Of a DNA stretch of 64,000 nt, positions 26,997 through 36,529 are shown in pieces (the first letter of the stretch is position 1; every line of letters begins with the position of its first letter). A model generated the notes under the pieces. It was not told the DNA's origin. It did not search any database and saw nothing but the letters and a program-made list of their open reading frames with translations. This DNA comes from JACKII01 sp963807085 (GTDB lineage: Bacteria > Pseudomonadota > Alphaproteobacteria > Bin95): assembly GCA_963807085.1 (NCBI GenBank), contig CAWEBB010000032.1:248001-312000 (forward strand), read 5' to 3'. The translations under genes and the position numbers were made by a program.

Positions 26997-29900
26997 TGAA
27001 CTATTGGGAAAGCGATCGGACCAACGGGATCGAGACCACCCTGCGCGCGCCCGTGGGCGATTTGACCTATCGGCGGGACGAGAAGGGACGGCTGCTTGGC
27101 ATCCGCTACGGCGAGCGGGTATATTTGCGCCAAGTGGCCGGCTGGTTGATTTGGGACGACGGCTTTGTGCGCTGGCGGGAGGAACGGGCGGCGGATGGCG
27201 TCACGCGCCGGGTCGAGTCCGAGAATGGCGCCTGGACCGAGCACTATCGCTGGGACGAAAGCGACCGGCTGGTGCATGTGGACGGCGTTGATATCCGCCG
27301 TGACCATGCGGGCCGCGTGGTTGCGTGTTATGCCGCGGGCAGCGATCCCGTACCGGAAGGGCATCGCTGGTTCTATCACTATGCGAAAGATGGACTGGCC
27401 GCCGTCGACAGCCCGGCCGGGACACGGACCATCGCGGTCGGGCCGGAAGGCCGCCCCACCGCCTGGAGCGGCATCGACCGGGGCCAATGCCGTTATGGCG
27501 GCGAGGGCGCGCGCGTGAAGCCCGGCCTGCCGCCTCGGCTGGTTCGGGATGCGGGCGGCCGGGTGTGGGCGGAACTCGCGCCAGACGGTGCGGTCCGACA
27601 TACCTTCCTCTGGGACGGGCACCGGTGCCTCGCCCGGATCGACGGCGCGTTGGGCGAGCCGCTGACGGCGGTATTCAGCCCGGACCCGAGCGGAACGCCG
27701 GTGCGCGCCGTTTTTCGCGGCCATGTCGAGCGCTTCCCGCGCGATGCGTATGGCGAAGGGCTTTCGCGCCATTCAGGGGTTCCGGGCCTCTTCGGTGGCT
27801 TTCAGGCGGACGGGCTGGTGCATTTACCCTGGCGCTCGCTGGACCCGCGCCTCGGGGCTTTCACGGCGCCCGATCCTTTCGATGGCGGCGAAGAAGACCC
27901 CCGCCGCGGGCAGGGCGCCGGCCACGGACCAGGCGCCGGCCTTGGACCAGGCGCCGGCCTCGGGCCGGGCGCCGGCCTCGGGCCGGGCGCCGGCTTCCAG
28001 GGGGCGCTGACGGTGGAGGCGGGTGCGCCCTCGCCCTATGCGGTAGCGCGGCATGACCCGGTCGGGCGCACGGATCCGACCGGCGCCATCTCCGGCCTGA
28101 TGCTGCTGAGCGACTTTACCTGGTCGTGGCAGAACAATCTGCTGACCTTCTTTGGCCTCGACTGGTGGTTCAATCTGGTCTTGAGCCTGTTTACCGGCTT
28201 TCAGTTGGGCGATTTCGGCTCCAGCGAAGTGCTGACGGCGAGCGAGCGCATCGGCGCGGGCGCGATCCGGCGCGACGGCTTCATGCGCTGGATTTCGTTC
28301 GACCAGGGCGGCACGCCCGCCTTCTCCACCCAGCATATCATCTGGGCGCCCGCCAGCGAGTTCGAGGACACCGAGCGGGCCATGGTGATCGACACGCGCG
28401 GCGAGTTCCTGCCGACGCTCTATGGGACGCTGCTGCGCGCGACGCCAACGGACCAGGACCCCTTCATCCTGCGCGGCATGCGCAACCCGGGCGGCGGGCT
28501 GACGGCCTCTCAGAATTGGTCGCGCCAGGGCGGACCGGCGGCCTTCGCCGCGCCCAATCTGCCGCTGCCAATCTTCCCTTCCGGCGGGATTCATCTGGGC
28601 AACGGGCGCTTGCCCTATTCCGGCAACCGCGATTGCCCGGTCGCGGAACTGGAGGCGTCGGGCAATCTGGCGCTCGGCACGTTCGAACAGCGGGCCGAGA
28701 TCCAGATGGATCTGCTGGCGGTCGGGCCGGAGGTCGGCGATCTGGCCTGGCTCTCCGACCCGGACGATGATCTGCTGGTTACGCCGGTGGTCTCGTCGGT
28801 AGTGACCCCGTCCCGGCGACGCGTGCGGTTCGAGGAGGACGCGCCCACCATCGGCCCCGCCGGCGTTTCCATGGAGATCGCCGACGCGACGCCCGTCTCG
28901 ACCCAAAACCTGGGCGCCGCGGCGGCCGGCGCGCCGGCGAACGCGCTGGCCGCGAGCGGCGCGGCGGTCACCTATGCGCCGGGCGATCTGCTGCGGATCA
29001 CCGCCTTTACCGGCGAGATTACGGCGGCGCGGATGGCGCGGCTGGAGGCGCGGCTGCCGGTCAACACGCCCTTGCCGGGCGGCATGACCCCGCCGATCCA
29101 GCTCACCCGCATGCGCGCCGACGCCAGTGGCCCGAACGGCACCATGGTGGATGGCAGCACCGCGGACTTTTCCGCCGGAACACCACCTGCCGCGGGGACG
29201 CTGGGCGTTATCGTCACGCCGGCGGGAGCGAACCCCGCGCCCGTGCGCATCGAGGACGCGAGCAATGCCGCCGCCGTCACCCTGGATACGGACGTGAGCG
29301 GCACCCATGCGGCCGGCGCCACCGTACAGTTCCGCCCGGTTTTCGTGCAGGGCGATATCGGCCAGCGCGACGGGGGGCCGGAAGGCGCGGCAGAGGTGAC
29401 CTATACGCCTCTGGCCGCAGGCGCGGCGCCCGACGGCTCGGCGGGCCAGGTGCTGATGCGGGCCGCAGGCGGCGGCAGCGAGGCGCTGCGGTTGGTCACG
29501 GGCGCGCCTCTCTATGACGCCATCGTGGTGGACCGGGCGCTGGTGGGCGCGGCGCCCTGGACCTTGGAGCGGCTGCGGCGCAAGGCCGGGACGTCGGTCA
29601 TCAACGGACTGCAGATTACCAACGCCGTGACTTTTACCAGTCCGGACGCGGCGCTGGTGGCAGGCGACACGGCGCTGCGCCTGATCAGGGCAAACGCGGC
29701 GGGCGCCATGCCGGCCGCGGCGCCTGGACCGCCTGGACCGACTGGGGTGCCTGGGGCGCCTGTGGCGCTGATCGCCGGACTGACGATGGCGGCCGCCACG
29801 GCCACAGTCGAGGCATTCGGCGAGGCGGCGTTCGCACCTGGAACCCACGGCGCCGACCCGCGGCCCGGCCAGCCCGTGCTGTTGCGCCAGGGCGGCACCG

Positions 29901-32900
29901 ACACGCTGGCCGTCGTCAGCAGGCTGAGCCAGACCATCGCCCTCGACCGCGCCATCGCGGGCCTGAACCCGGACGGCCTGGCATGCGTGACGCTGGACGC
30001 CATCGGTCCGACCTACACGGCCGAGCGGCTGGACACCAACCAGATCGCCCTCAATCCGGAAGTGCAACCGGCGACCGGCGCCGCGCAACCGGCGGACTTC
30101 CCACGGTTCAGGGCGGGCGAGATCGTGCAGGTCACACACGGCACCACCGTGCAATGGTACCGCATCGAAACCGTGAGCGGCGGCCGCCTGGACCTGGACG
30201 CCAACGACAGCATCCCGGGCGCCGCCGGGGATGCGCTGACGGTCCGGCGCGCCCTGCCGCAGGATCCCGGCAACGGGCATTGGCTCGCCGGCCAGAACGC
30301 CTTCAGTCAACCCGGCAACCAGATGTTGGTGAGCGTGACCAGTGGCGACCTGTTCGACACGGACACGGTCATCGGCGTGATTGACGGCGACCGCACCTGG
30401 CCGGCCGTCGTCACCGGTGCCGCGCAGAACCTGCGGGTGTTCTTCGCCGCCGACCCGGGCCTCGCCGCCGGCAGCACCGCCGACCTGCACGGCATCGACG
30501 TGATCGACAGCGAAGACGCCGCCAGCTTCACCCGCGAAGGCCAGGCATTTAGCATGACGGTCGGCTTGGCCGCGACGGCGGCCGGACAGGTCGCGTTGGT
30601 GCAGGGATTTGCGCCCAACGGCTTTGCCGCCGCGACCGGTCGGCTTAGCCCCGGCACCCTGCTGGTGCCGAATGATGAAGGACACGAGGTCGATCGGCGG
30701 CAGTCCTTTGTCGATCACGAGCTGACCCACACCATTCAGTACACCCAATGGGGGCCGCTCTGGTTCTGTTACTTCCCCATGATCCTAATGGAACTGCCGG
30801 TCGAACTGACAACCGATCTTGAACTGCCGGACTATGGGCCCTTCGTGACCGGCACCGTGCAGGCGCATCTCGGCCAGTGGCATCTGATCATCGCCGACCG
30901 CGCGCCGTTGAACCTGGCCGAGGGCGTCAAGCTGCAAATCGTGCAGGGCACACGCACCCGCCGGGTCGAAGTGGTCAGCATCGACGCGGACAAGGTCGTC
31001 GCCCGGATCGAGGACTCGGGCGCGGTCGCGCCGCCGACCGGCAACGTCCATATCCGCCGCATTCAGGACGAAAAAGGCTGGGAGATTACCCACAGCATCC
31101 TGCAGATGTTTACCCATGGCGGCCTGCTGAACCTGTTCGTGGGCTCGACCTGGGGCGGCCTGATCTATGGGCTTACCAAGCTGGTCTATGGTGCGGTCAC
31201 GGCGATCAAGGGCACCGGCGATCTGTATCCGGCGGAGGTCGAGGGCAACGGCATGCAACTACGCATGGCGAACGCCGCGGGCCGCGAGGCCATGAACAGC
31301 AATGGCCGGGTCACGATCAAGCAGGGGACCAACGTGATCGTACGGCAGGCCGTGGTCAGCGAGGAAGGGTTGCTGGTGGTGACGCCGCCGGTGACCTTCC
31401 CGGGCGGTGTGCAGGTCGGCCGCTATGATACCCAAAACCCGGAATCCGTCTTCGACTGGCTGAATTATTACGCCGGCATGGTCACGGACCTGAACAACCC
31501 CTTCTCCGTGACGGTGACGGGGGAGGGCAGCCGGTTCAACGTTCAGGACCGGGTGGAGGTAAAATATAAGGCCCAGTCCTTCCGCACGACTTTGACCGCA
31601 GTCAATGGCGACGCCTTGCAATTGCAGGACCCCGTGCCGCTGCCGGATCCCGTGCCGCCCAATGGCGCGGAAAGCAGCGTGCGCGTCGCGCGGGTGGACA
31701 TGACCAGCGGCACCGAGGCGACCGGCGCCTGGGACAGTGCCGCCATGACCGAGATGGGCATGGGCTGGATGAAATGGCTGTTCGATCCCTGGGGCCAGTT
31801 CAACGCCGACATCGACTTTGGGAACGACGTCGCGAACGGCTTCACCCGTGCGGGACGCTATCTGTTCGGCACCCAAATGTACTCGCTGCTGCCGTTCCTG
31901 GGATACGTCTTTTATGGGCGGTTCTTCCGGGCGGAGCACCTTGCCAAGATAGAGCAACTGGCCTCCAGCGAAAGCGGCGAGCTTTATACGCCGGTCTCCC
32001 GCATCACCGGCCAGGTGCAAAAGACCGACGACTATGCCAGCTACCGCATGTTGGTGGGCGACATTGGCCGGTTCCGATTCTGGACGAACGGCCCCGCGAC
32101 CTCGCTGGTCGATCGTGCCCACCAGATGGAGGCGGGGGTTTTCCCGGCGAATGCAGACCTGCGGGCGGTGGTGTTTCGCGCCGGAACCGCCGCGGCTGGC
32201 GAGCCCAACGGCACGGTGGAGAGCGGTGCCGGTCCCGACGGCACGCCGGCGCGGGCGGGAGCAGACCTGTTCGCCGCGAAACAGGACGGCGACCCGCTGC
32301 AACTTGATCCCGCCGTGACCAACCCGACAGGCCTGGCCTATACCGCGCTGGCGCAGGTGCCGGAGCGGCCCAATGTCATGCGCCACCGCTCGGTCTATAT
32401 GGCGTTTACGGACCCGGGCGCGCACCGGCTGACCACGGTCAACAACATCGACTCCGCCAACGAGTCGCTAGAGGCGCGGGAGGTGCAGGAGATTGAGCGG
32501 CAGACCATTTTCTTCGATGTCGAAGCCCAGGACGTTGCGGTTTCGCTGGGCGGCACCGTGGTCAACAACGGCGATACGATCGATCTGCTGGCGATGCAGC
32601 GCACCGCGGTCGCCGTGGTGGTGCCCGCGGGGGCGCCGCCCGGTGGCCGGCGTTGGCGGCTGACCGTGCGGCGGCCCGATTTGAGCGACCAGTTGCGGCG
32701 GCCGGGCGACCTGGAATTGCAGGCCCGCGCCGTGATCGGGGCGGTCTCTCCGGTGGAGCTTAGCCGCTACTACCCCTGGAACGCGGCTGGCAACAGCTAC
32801 GCCGACGGCGGGCTGGAGCGGTTTGGCCTGCATCTGGGCGGTGACGTGGATATCCCCGTGCGGCGGTTCAGCGTGCAGGTGGTGGATACGCTGCCGCTGC

Positions 32901-33259
32901 GCACCGGTGCCGATGCCGCGGCTGCCGCGGTTACGGCCTGGGAGCAGGGCACCGACGGCTTTCTGCTGATCCCCTCGCCGGTTGTGTCGCCGCCGGTGGT
33001 CGCCTCGTTCGATGGCCGCGCCCACGCGCCCGGCCCCTCCGGTGATCCGGCGCTTGTGGTGGAGAACGTGACGCCCGTTCCCGAAGCCGCGCGGGCCCTG
33101 GTCGGGTCCGAGGGCCGGCTCTACCGCGTCAGCTTTGACGCCGCGCCGCCCTTGGCCGCGACCGTACCCGTGGAGCTGAACGTCATTGTCGGCGAGGCGG
33201 CGACCGGCGGGACTCGGGCCACGTTGCGCTGTATGGTGGATCTGACCGCACCGCCATAA
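26996..33259 (+). CDS. Giant RHS/YD-like protein with HExxH motif, candidate cargo or effector
   Basis: A 2087-residue protein, last gene of the operon. Residues 1-300 have degenerate RHS/YD repeats (LTYRRDEKGRLLGIRYG). They lead to LDPRLGAFTAPDPF and DPVGRTDPTG (354-363), the RHS core-end signature that normally precedes a toxic domain. A GAGLGP repeat lies at 307-335. After the core come an aromatic hydrophobic stretch, long beta-rich regions, a short collagen-like PGPPGPTGVPGAP (910-922) and, at 1241-1245, HELTH followed by TIQYTQWGP. This is a zinc-protease-type HExxHxxQ motif of the kind seen in DUF4157-like and polymorphic-toxin peptidases. About 840 further residues follow. No signal peptide and no obvious immunity gene are seen. 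Effector delivery is inferred, not shown. Confidence 0.6.
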   Translation: MNYWESDRTNGIETTLRAPVGDLTYRRDEKGRLLGIRYGERVYLRQVAGWLIWDDGFVRWREERAADGVTRRVESENGAWTEHYRWDESDRLVHVDGVDIRRDHAGRVVACYAAGSDPVPEGHRWFYHYAKDGLAAVDSPAGTRTIAVGPEGRPTAWSGIDRGQCRYGGEGARVKPGLPPRLVRDAGGRVWAELAPDGAVRHTFLWDGHRCLARIDGALGEPLTAVFSPDPSGTPVRAVFRGHVERFPRDAYGEGLSRHSGVPGLFGGFQADGLVHLPWRSLDPRLGAFTAPDPFDGGEEDPRRGQGAGHGPGAGLGPGAGLGPGAGLGPGAGFQGALTVEAGAPSPYAVARHDPVGRTDPTGAISGLMLLSDFTWSWQNNLLTFFGLDWWFNLVLSLFTGFQLGDFGSSEVLTASERIGAGAIRRDGFMRWISFDQGGTPAFSTQHIIWAPASEFEDTERAMVIDTRGEFLPTLYGTLLRATPTDQDPFILRGMRNPGGGLTASQNWSRQGGPAAFAAPNLPLPIFPSGGIHLGNGRLPYSGNRDCPVAELEASGNLALGTFEQRAEIQMDLLAVGPEVGDLAWLSDPDDDLLVTPVVSSVVTPSRRRVRFEEDAPTIGPAGVSMEIADATPVSTQNLGAAAAGAPANALAASGAAVTYAPGDLLRITAFTGEITAARMARLEARLPVNTPLPGGMTPPIQLTRMRADASGPNGTMVDGSTADFSAGTPPAAGTLGVIVTPAGANPAPVRIEDASNAAAVTLDTDVSGTHAAGATVQFRPVFVQGDIGQRDGGPEGAAEVTYTPLAAGAAPDGSAGQVLMRAAGGGSEALRLVTGAPLYDAIVVDRALVGAAPWTLERLRRKAGTSVINGLQITNAVTFTSPDAALVAGDTALRLIRANAAGAMPAAAPGPPGPTGVPGAPVALIAGLTMAAATATVEAFGEAAFAPGTHGADPRPGQPVLLRQGGTDTLAVVSRLSQTIALDRAIAGLNPDGLACVTLDAIGPTYTAERLDTNQIALNPEVQPATGAAQPADFPRFRAGEIVQVTHGTTVQWYRIETVSGGRLDLDANDSIPGAAGDALTVRRALPQDPGNGHWLAGQNAFSQPGNQMLVSVTSGDLFDTDTVIGVIDGDRTWPAVVTGAAQNLRVFFAADPGLAAGSTADLHGIDVIDSEDAASFTREGQAFSMTVGLAATAAGQVALVQGFAPNGFAAATGRLSPGTLLVPNDEGHEVDRRQSFVDHELTHTIQYTQWGPLWFCYFPMILMELPVELTTDLELPDYGPFVTGTVQAHLGQWHLIIADRAPLNLAEGVKLQIVQGTRTRRVEVVSIDADKVVARIEDSGAVAPPTGNVHIRRIQDEKGWEITHSILQMFTHGGLLNLFVGSTWGGLIYGLTKLVYGAVTAIKGTGDLYPAEVEGNGMQLRMANAAGREAMNSNGRVTIKQGTNVIVRQAVVSEEGLLVVTPPVTFPGGVQVGRYDTQNPESVFDWLNYYAGMVTDLNNPFSVTVTGEGSRFNVQDRVEVKYKAQSFRTTLTAVNGDALQLQDPVPLPDPVPPNGAESSVRVARVDMTSGTEATGAWDSAAMTEMGMGWMKWLFDPWGQFNADIDFGNDVANGFTRAGRYLFGTQMYSLLPFLGYVFYGRFFRAEHLAKIEQLASSESGELYTPVSRITGQVQKTDDYASYRMLVGDIGRFRFWTNGPATSLVDRAHQMEAGVFPANADLRAVVFRAGTAAAGEPNGTVESGAGPDGTPARAGADLFAAKQDGDPLQLDPAVTNPTGLAYTALAQVPERPNVMRHRSVYMAFTDPGAHRLTTVNNIDSANESLEAREVQEIERQTIFFDVEAQDVAVSLGGTVVNNGDTIDLLAMQRTAVAVVVPAGAPPGGRRWRLTVRRPDLSDQLRRPGDLELQARAVIGAVSPVELSRYYPWNAAGNSYADGGLERFGLHLGGDVDIPVRRFSVQVVDTLPLRTGADAAAAAVTAWEQGTDGFLLIPSPVVSPPVVASFDGRAHAPGPSGDPALVVENVTPVPEAARALVGSEGRLYRVSFDAAPPLAATVPVELNVIVGEAATGGTRATLRCMVDLTAPP
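27914..28000 (+). repeat. 18-bp tandem repeat in the RHS-like gene
   Basis: Units starting GGCGCCGGCC recur every 18 bases at 27914, 27932, 27950, 27968 and 27986, encoding GAGHGP then GAGLGP repeats. The array keeps the frame, so copy number can vary without breaking the protein. It forms a flexible hinge inside the RHS core end. Confidence 0.8.
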
Positions 33260-33284
33260 CACCAACGGCAGGAAACTTAAGGCC

Positions 33285-34151
33285 ATGTCCATGCAATACG
33301 GCGCATTCTTTCCAACCCGCGACATGCCGGCCGACCGCGTTCAGATCCGCGACTGGGCGCAAGCGGCCGAGGAAATCGGCTTCGACTATATCGAGGTTTC
33401 GGACCATGTGCTGGGCGCCGACCGTGCGGTGCTGCAGGCGGAACATCCCTATGATGCCGATGACAGCTTCCACGAGACCTTCACCACCATCGCCTATATG
33501 GCGGCGGTTACGGAGAAAGTGGGCTTTGCGAGCGGCGTGCTGATCCTGCCGCAGCGCCAGACCGCGTTGGTGGCCAAGCAGACGGCCCAGGTGGATATTC
33601 TCTGCGGCGGTAGGCTGCGGCTCGGCGTCGGTGTCGGCTGGAATCCGCTGGAGTACGAGGCGCTGGGCCAGGACTGGTCGAAGCGCGGCCGGCGGCAGGA
33701 AGAGCAGGTGCAGCTGCTGAAGCGCTATTGGTGCGAGCGTACCGTCACCTTTTCGGGCGAATTCGATCGGGTGACGCAGGCGGGCGTGAACCCGCTGCCG
33801 ATCCAGCGGCCGATCCCGATCTGGTTCGGCGGCGGGGTCGATGCCGTGCTGAAGCGGGCGGCCCGGCACGGCGACGGCTGGATTCCGCTCGGCAATCCGG
33901 GCAGCACCTCAATGGCGATGCTGGAAAAGCTGCACGGTTATCTGCGCGAGGAGGGCCGGGATCCGGCCGGCTTCGGCGTCGAGGCTTGGATCCGCTACAG
34001 CCTGGGCGGCCCGGAAGATTGGCGGCGGGCGGTCGATACCTGGGCAGCGGCGGGCGCGAGCCACGCCACCTTCTATACCTCCGGCCAGGGGGCAGGCGGG
34101 CTTGACGACCAGATCGCCGCCATGCGCCGCTTCATGGACGCAATGAAATAA
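33285..34151 (+). CDS. LLM-class (F420-type) oxidoreductase, TIGR03619-like
   Basis: A 288-residue luciferase-like monooxygenase. Diagnostic segments are AQAAEEIGFDYIEVSDHVLG, the strand with FASGVLILPQRQ, LRLGVGVGWNPLEYEALG, and IPIWFGGGVDAVLKRAARHGDGWIP. These match the TIGR03619 group, annotated as F420-dependent, although many proteobacterial members may use FMN. It follows the RHS-like gene by 25 bases on the same strand and may be read through, but it has no evident link to the injection system. An ATG two codons later is an alternative start. Confidence 0.82.
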   Translation: MSMQYGAFFPTRDMPADRVQIRDWAQAAEEIGFDYIEVSDHVLGADRAVLQAEHPYDADDSFHETFTTIAYMAAVTEKVGFASGVLILPQRQTALVAKQTAQVDILCGGRLRLGVGVGWNPLEYEALGQDWSKRGRRQEEQVQLLKRYWCERTVTFSGEFDRVTQAGVNPLPIQRPIPIWFGGGVDAVLKRAARHGDGWIPLGNPGSTSMAMLEKLHGYLREEGRDPAGFGVEAWIRYSLGGPEDWRRAVDTWAAAGASHATFYTSGQGAGGLDDQIAAMRRFMDAMK

Positions 34152-34174
34152 CGTAGCCGAGGTTCACCGCTGGC

Positions 34175-36178
34175 CTACACTCCCCAGACCAGCAGCAGCA
34201 TGGGGATGCTGACCGCCGTCACGATGATCTCCAGCGGCAGGCCCAATGGCCAATAGTCGCCGAAGCGGAAGCCGCCCGGACCCAGGATCAGCGTGTTGTT
34301 CTGGTGGCCAATGGGCGTGAGAAAGGCGCAAGAGCCACCGATGGCGACAGCCATCAGGAACGCGTCTGGGTTCGCCTCCAGTGTCAGGGCAGCGCCGTGT
34401 GCAATTGGCGCCATCACCGCCACAGTCGCCGCGTTGTTCATGATGTCCGACAGCGTCATGGTCACGATCAGTATGAGTGTGAGCGAGACGATGGTCATGC
34501 CTTGTGCAACGTCGGTCACCAGGAAATCGGCCAGCAGTCCGGCCGCGCCGGTGCTCAGCATGGCCTCGGCGACCGGCAGCAGACAGGCGAGCAGGACGAC
34601 GACCGACCAATCCACTGCGTTGTAGATGCCCCGAAGCGGCAGCACGCCCATGACCATGGTTACCAACACGCCCAAGGCAAAGGCGACCGGCGCGGAAACC
34701 AAACCGCTGGCTGCGGCGGCCACGGACGCCAGCATGATGCCGCCAGCCCACCAGCTTTCGCTTCTGGACGGCAGGTGGAGCGCCCGCTCCGCGAGCGGCA
34801 GGCAGCCATAATCAGCGGCGAACAGGCTGACCGCCTCTGGTGGGCCGTCGACCAGCAACACGTCGCCAACCGCGATCTGGGTTGAACGCAACCTTCCGAC
34901 GGTGCGCTTGTCGTTCCGGGAAATCGCCAAAATGGTAATGTGATAGCGGGTGCGGACGTTCAGCGTCATGGGCGAGCGGCCGATGATTGTGGCGTTCGGC
35001 GGGACGACCAGTTCGACCAGGGTGCTTTCGGGCCTGCCCCCGGCTTGAGACTTTTCGTCTTTTGCCTCTTCTTTGTCTTCTGCCTCTTTGTCTTCTGCTG
35101 CTTCCCCGACTGTTGGCACTCGGGCATCGCCCAGAGCCACCTGATTTTCACCAGCAGTAGAACTCCCCGGCTCTCTCTCCTTGGCAGTTTCTGCTACCGC
35201 TGTCCTGGCGGCCTCCTTTTCCGCTTCCCTTGCCGAGGCTCGATCGGCGGCTTCGGTCTCTGCCTCCTCCTGCTCCTCGCGATTGGCTTCAACCTTTTCT
35301 TCCAGCACCAGCCCCAACGAACTGAGTACGCCCGGTAGTGCGTCCGGCTCTGCCTCAAGGATCAGAATGTCGTCGGCTAGCACCTGCGTCATCGCTCGAA
35401 CGGTGTCCAGGCGCACACCATCACGGATCAGGCCCAACACCTGCATATCCCCATCGGAGGCACCGCCTTCCGCCTCATGCACGCTCAGGCCCGCAGCCTT
35501 TGCGTCTTCAGGGACTCGGGCTTCGGTGACGTATGAACCGGACTCGAACCCGGCGATGCCCGCAGGCTGCCGCTTCGGTACCAGTCGCCAGCCGACCAGC
35601 GTGATGAACACGACACCGGCCAGCGCGATGGCTGCGCCGACCGGCGTATAATCGAACATGCCGAAGGCTTCGCCAAATGCCTCTTTCCGATAGCCGGAAA
35701 CGATCAGGTTGGGCGGTGTGCCGATCAGGGTCGTCATGCCGCCCAGGATGGAGCCAAACGCCAGTGGCATCAGCAGACGGCCGGGCGGCATTTGCAGGCT
35801 CCCCGCGGCCTTCAGTGCGACCGGCATCAGCAATGCCAGCGCTCCGACATTGTTCATGAAGCCCGACAGCACGGCGGCGATGCCCGTCAAGGCGGCAATC
35901 ATCGTGAACTGGCTTGCCTCGACCGGCAGAATGCGCCGGGCAAGGGCGTCGACCGCGCCAGAGGTCTGCAGGCTGCGCGAAAGCACCAGCACCCCCGCGA
36001 CCGTAATCACCGCCGGATGGCCGAAGCCGGAAAACGCGTTTTCGCTCGGCACCAGTCCGGCCAGAACGGTTGCTAGTAATGCTGCCAGCGCCACAACATC
36101 GTGCCGCCAGCGGCCCCATGCAAAGGCGGCGACCGTGGCGGCCAGGATGGCAAACAGGATGGCTTGGTCAGTCGTCAC
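34175..36178 (-). CDS. SLC13/DASS-type transporter with RCK-C domains and acidic insert
   Basis: A 667-residue membrane carrier of the SLC13 (divalent anion:sodium symporter) family. Two homologous membrane halves carry GFMNNVGALALLMPVAL with TTLIGTPPNLIVSGYR, and SDIMNNAATVAVMAPIA with FLTPIGHQNNTLILGPGG. Between them lie two RCK-C (TrkA-C) regulatory domains, as in many bacterial members. They are separated by an unusual insert of about 85 residues (about 296-380), mostly Glu, Lys and Ala, likely a charged helix. The start is a GTG at 36178 with AAAGG upstream. Sulfate, dicarboxylate or related anions are possible substrates; specificity cannot be read. Confidence 0.85.
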   Translation of the reverse strand: MTTDQAILFAILAATVAAFAWGRWRHDVVALAALLATVLAGLVPSENAFSGFGHPAVITVAGVLVLSRSLQTSGAVDALARRILPVEASQFTMIAALTGIAAVLSGFMNNVGALALLMPVALKAAGSLQMPPGRLLMPLAFGSILGGMTTLIGTPPNLIVSGYRKEAFGEAFGMFDYTPVGAAIALAGVVFITLVGWRLVPKRQPAGIAGFESGSYVTEARVPEDAKAAGLSVHEAEGGASDGDMQVLGLIRDGVRLDTVRAMTQVLADDILILEAEPDALPGVLSSLGLVLEEKVEANREEQEEAETEAADRASAREAEKEAARTAVAETAKEREPGSSTAGENQVALGDARVPTVGEAAEDKEAEDKEEAKDEKSQAGGRPESTLVELVVPPNATIIGRSPMTLNVRTRYHITILAISRNDKRTVGRLRSTQIAVGDVLLVDGPPEAVSLFAADYGCLPLAERALHLPSRSESWWAGGIMLASVAAAASGLVSAPVAFALGVLVTMVMGVLPLRGIYNAVDWSVVVLLACLLPVAEAMLSTGAAGLLADFLVTDVAQGMTIVSLTLILIVTMTLSDIMNNAATVAVMAPIAHGAALTLEANPDAFLMAVAIGGSCAFLTPIGHQNNTLILGPGGFRFGDYWPLGLPLEIIVTAVSIPMLLLVWGV

Positions 36179-36529
36179 GCAAGGGCAACCTTTGCAGGAG
36201 TGTATTCGGTGGCATGAGGTTTTGGTGCGGACGGATGCGGCCGGTACAGTATGCGTTCAGGCAAAGACAAGGACGGACGAACGATTTGTGAGCTTTGCCG
36301 GTGACATCTTTTAGAGGTGGCAACTTTTAGAGAAAGTGAACACCGGCGGAAACAGTCGTTGCGAACCGTTCCAGTTTCGAGCCGGGTCCGCGGGTGGTCA
36401 TCAAACATCACGCCCTGCATTCCCGGAACGCGATAGCGGTATACGGGGTCGCTTGGAGCGTTGGCCTCACTCTGCGCAGCCCCGGCTCTTCCTATGGCCG
36501 GCCGGGAAACAGGCAATTCCGTCAGGCTG
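36179..36529. other. Intergenic region with no recognised gene
   Basis: About 350 bases between the SLC13 start and the dehalogenase stop. One open frame of 134 codons crosses it on the minus strand, but it overlaps both neighbours and has no family motif, so it is not called. The promoter of the SLC13 gene should lie near the left end. Confidence 0.4.

Noticed and set aside
8544..33259. Ordinary prophage
   Set aside because: Only tail-type genes occur. No integrase, repressor, capsid, portal, terminase or lysis gene, and no attachment-site duplication was seen.
8544..33259. Type VI secretion system
   Set aside because: No TssJLM membrane complex, ClpV, TssBC pair or Hcp. The sheath and split hub are phage-tail type.
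26996..33259. Immunity gene for the RHS-like protein
   Set aside because: The next gene is a metabolic LLM oxidoreductase, and no small gene lies between them.
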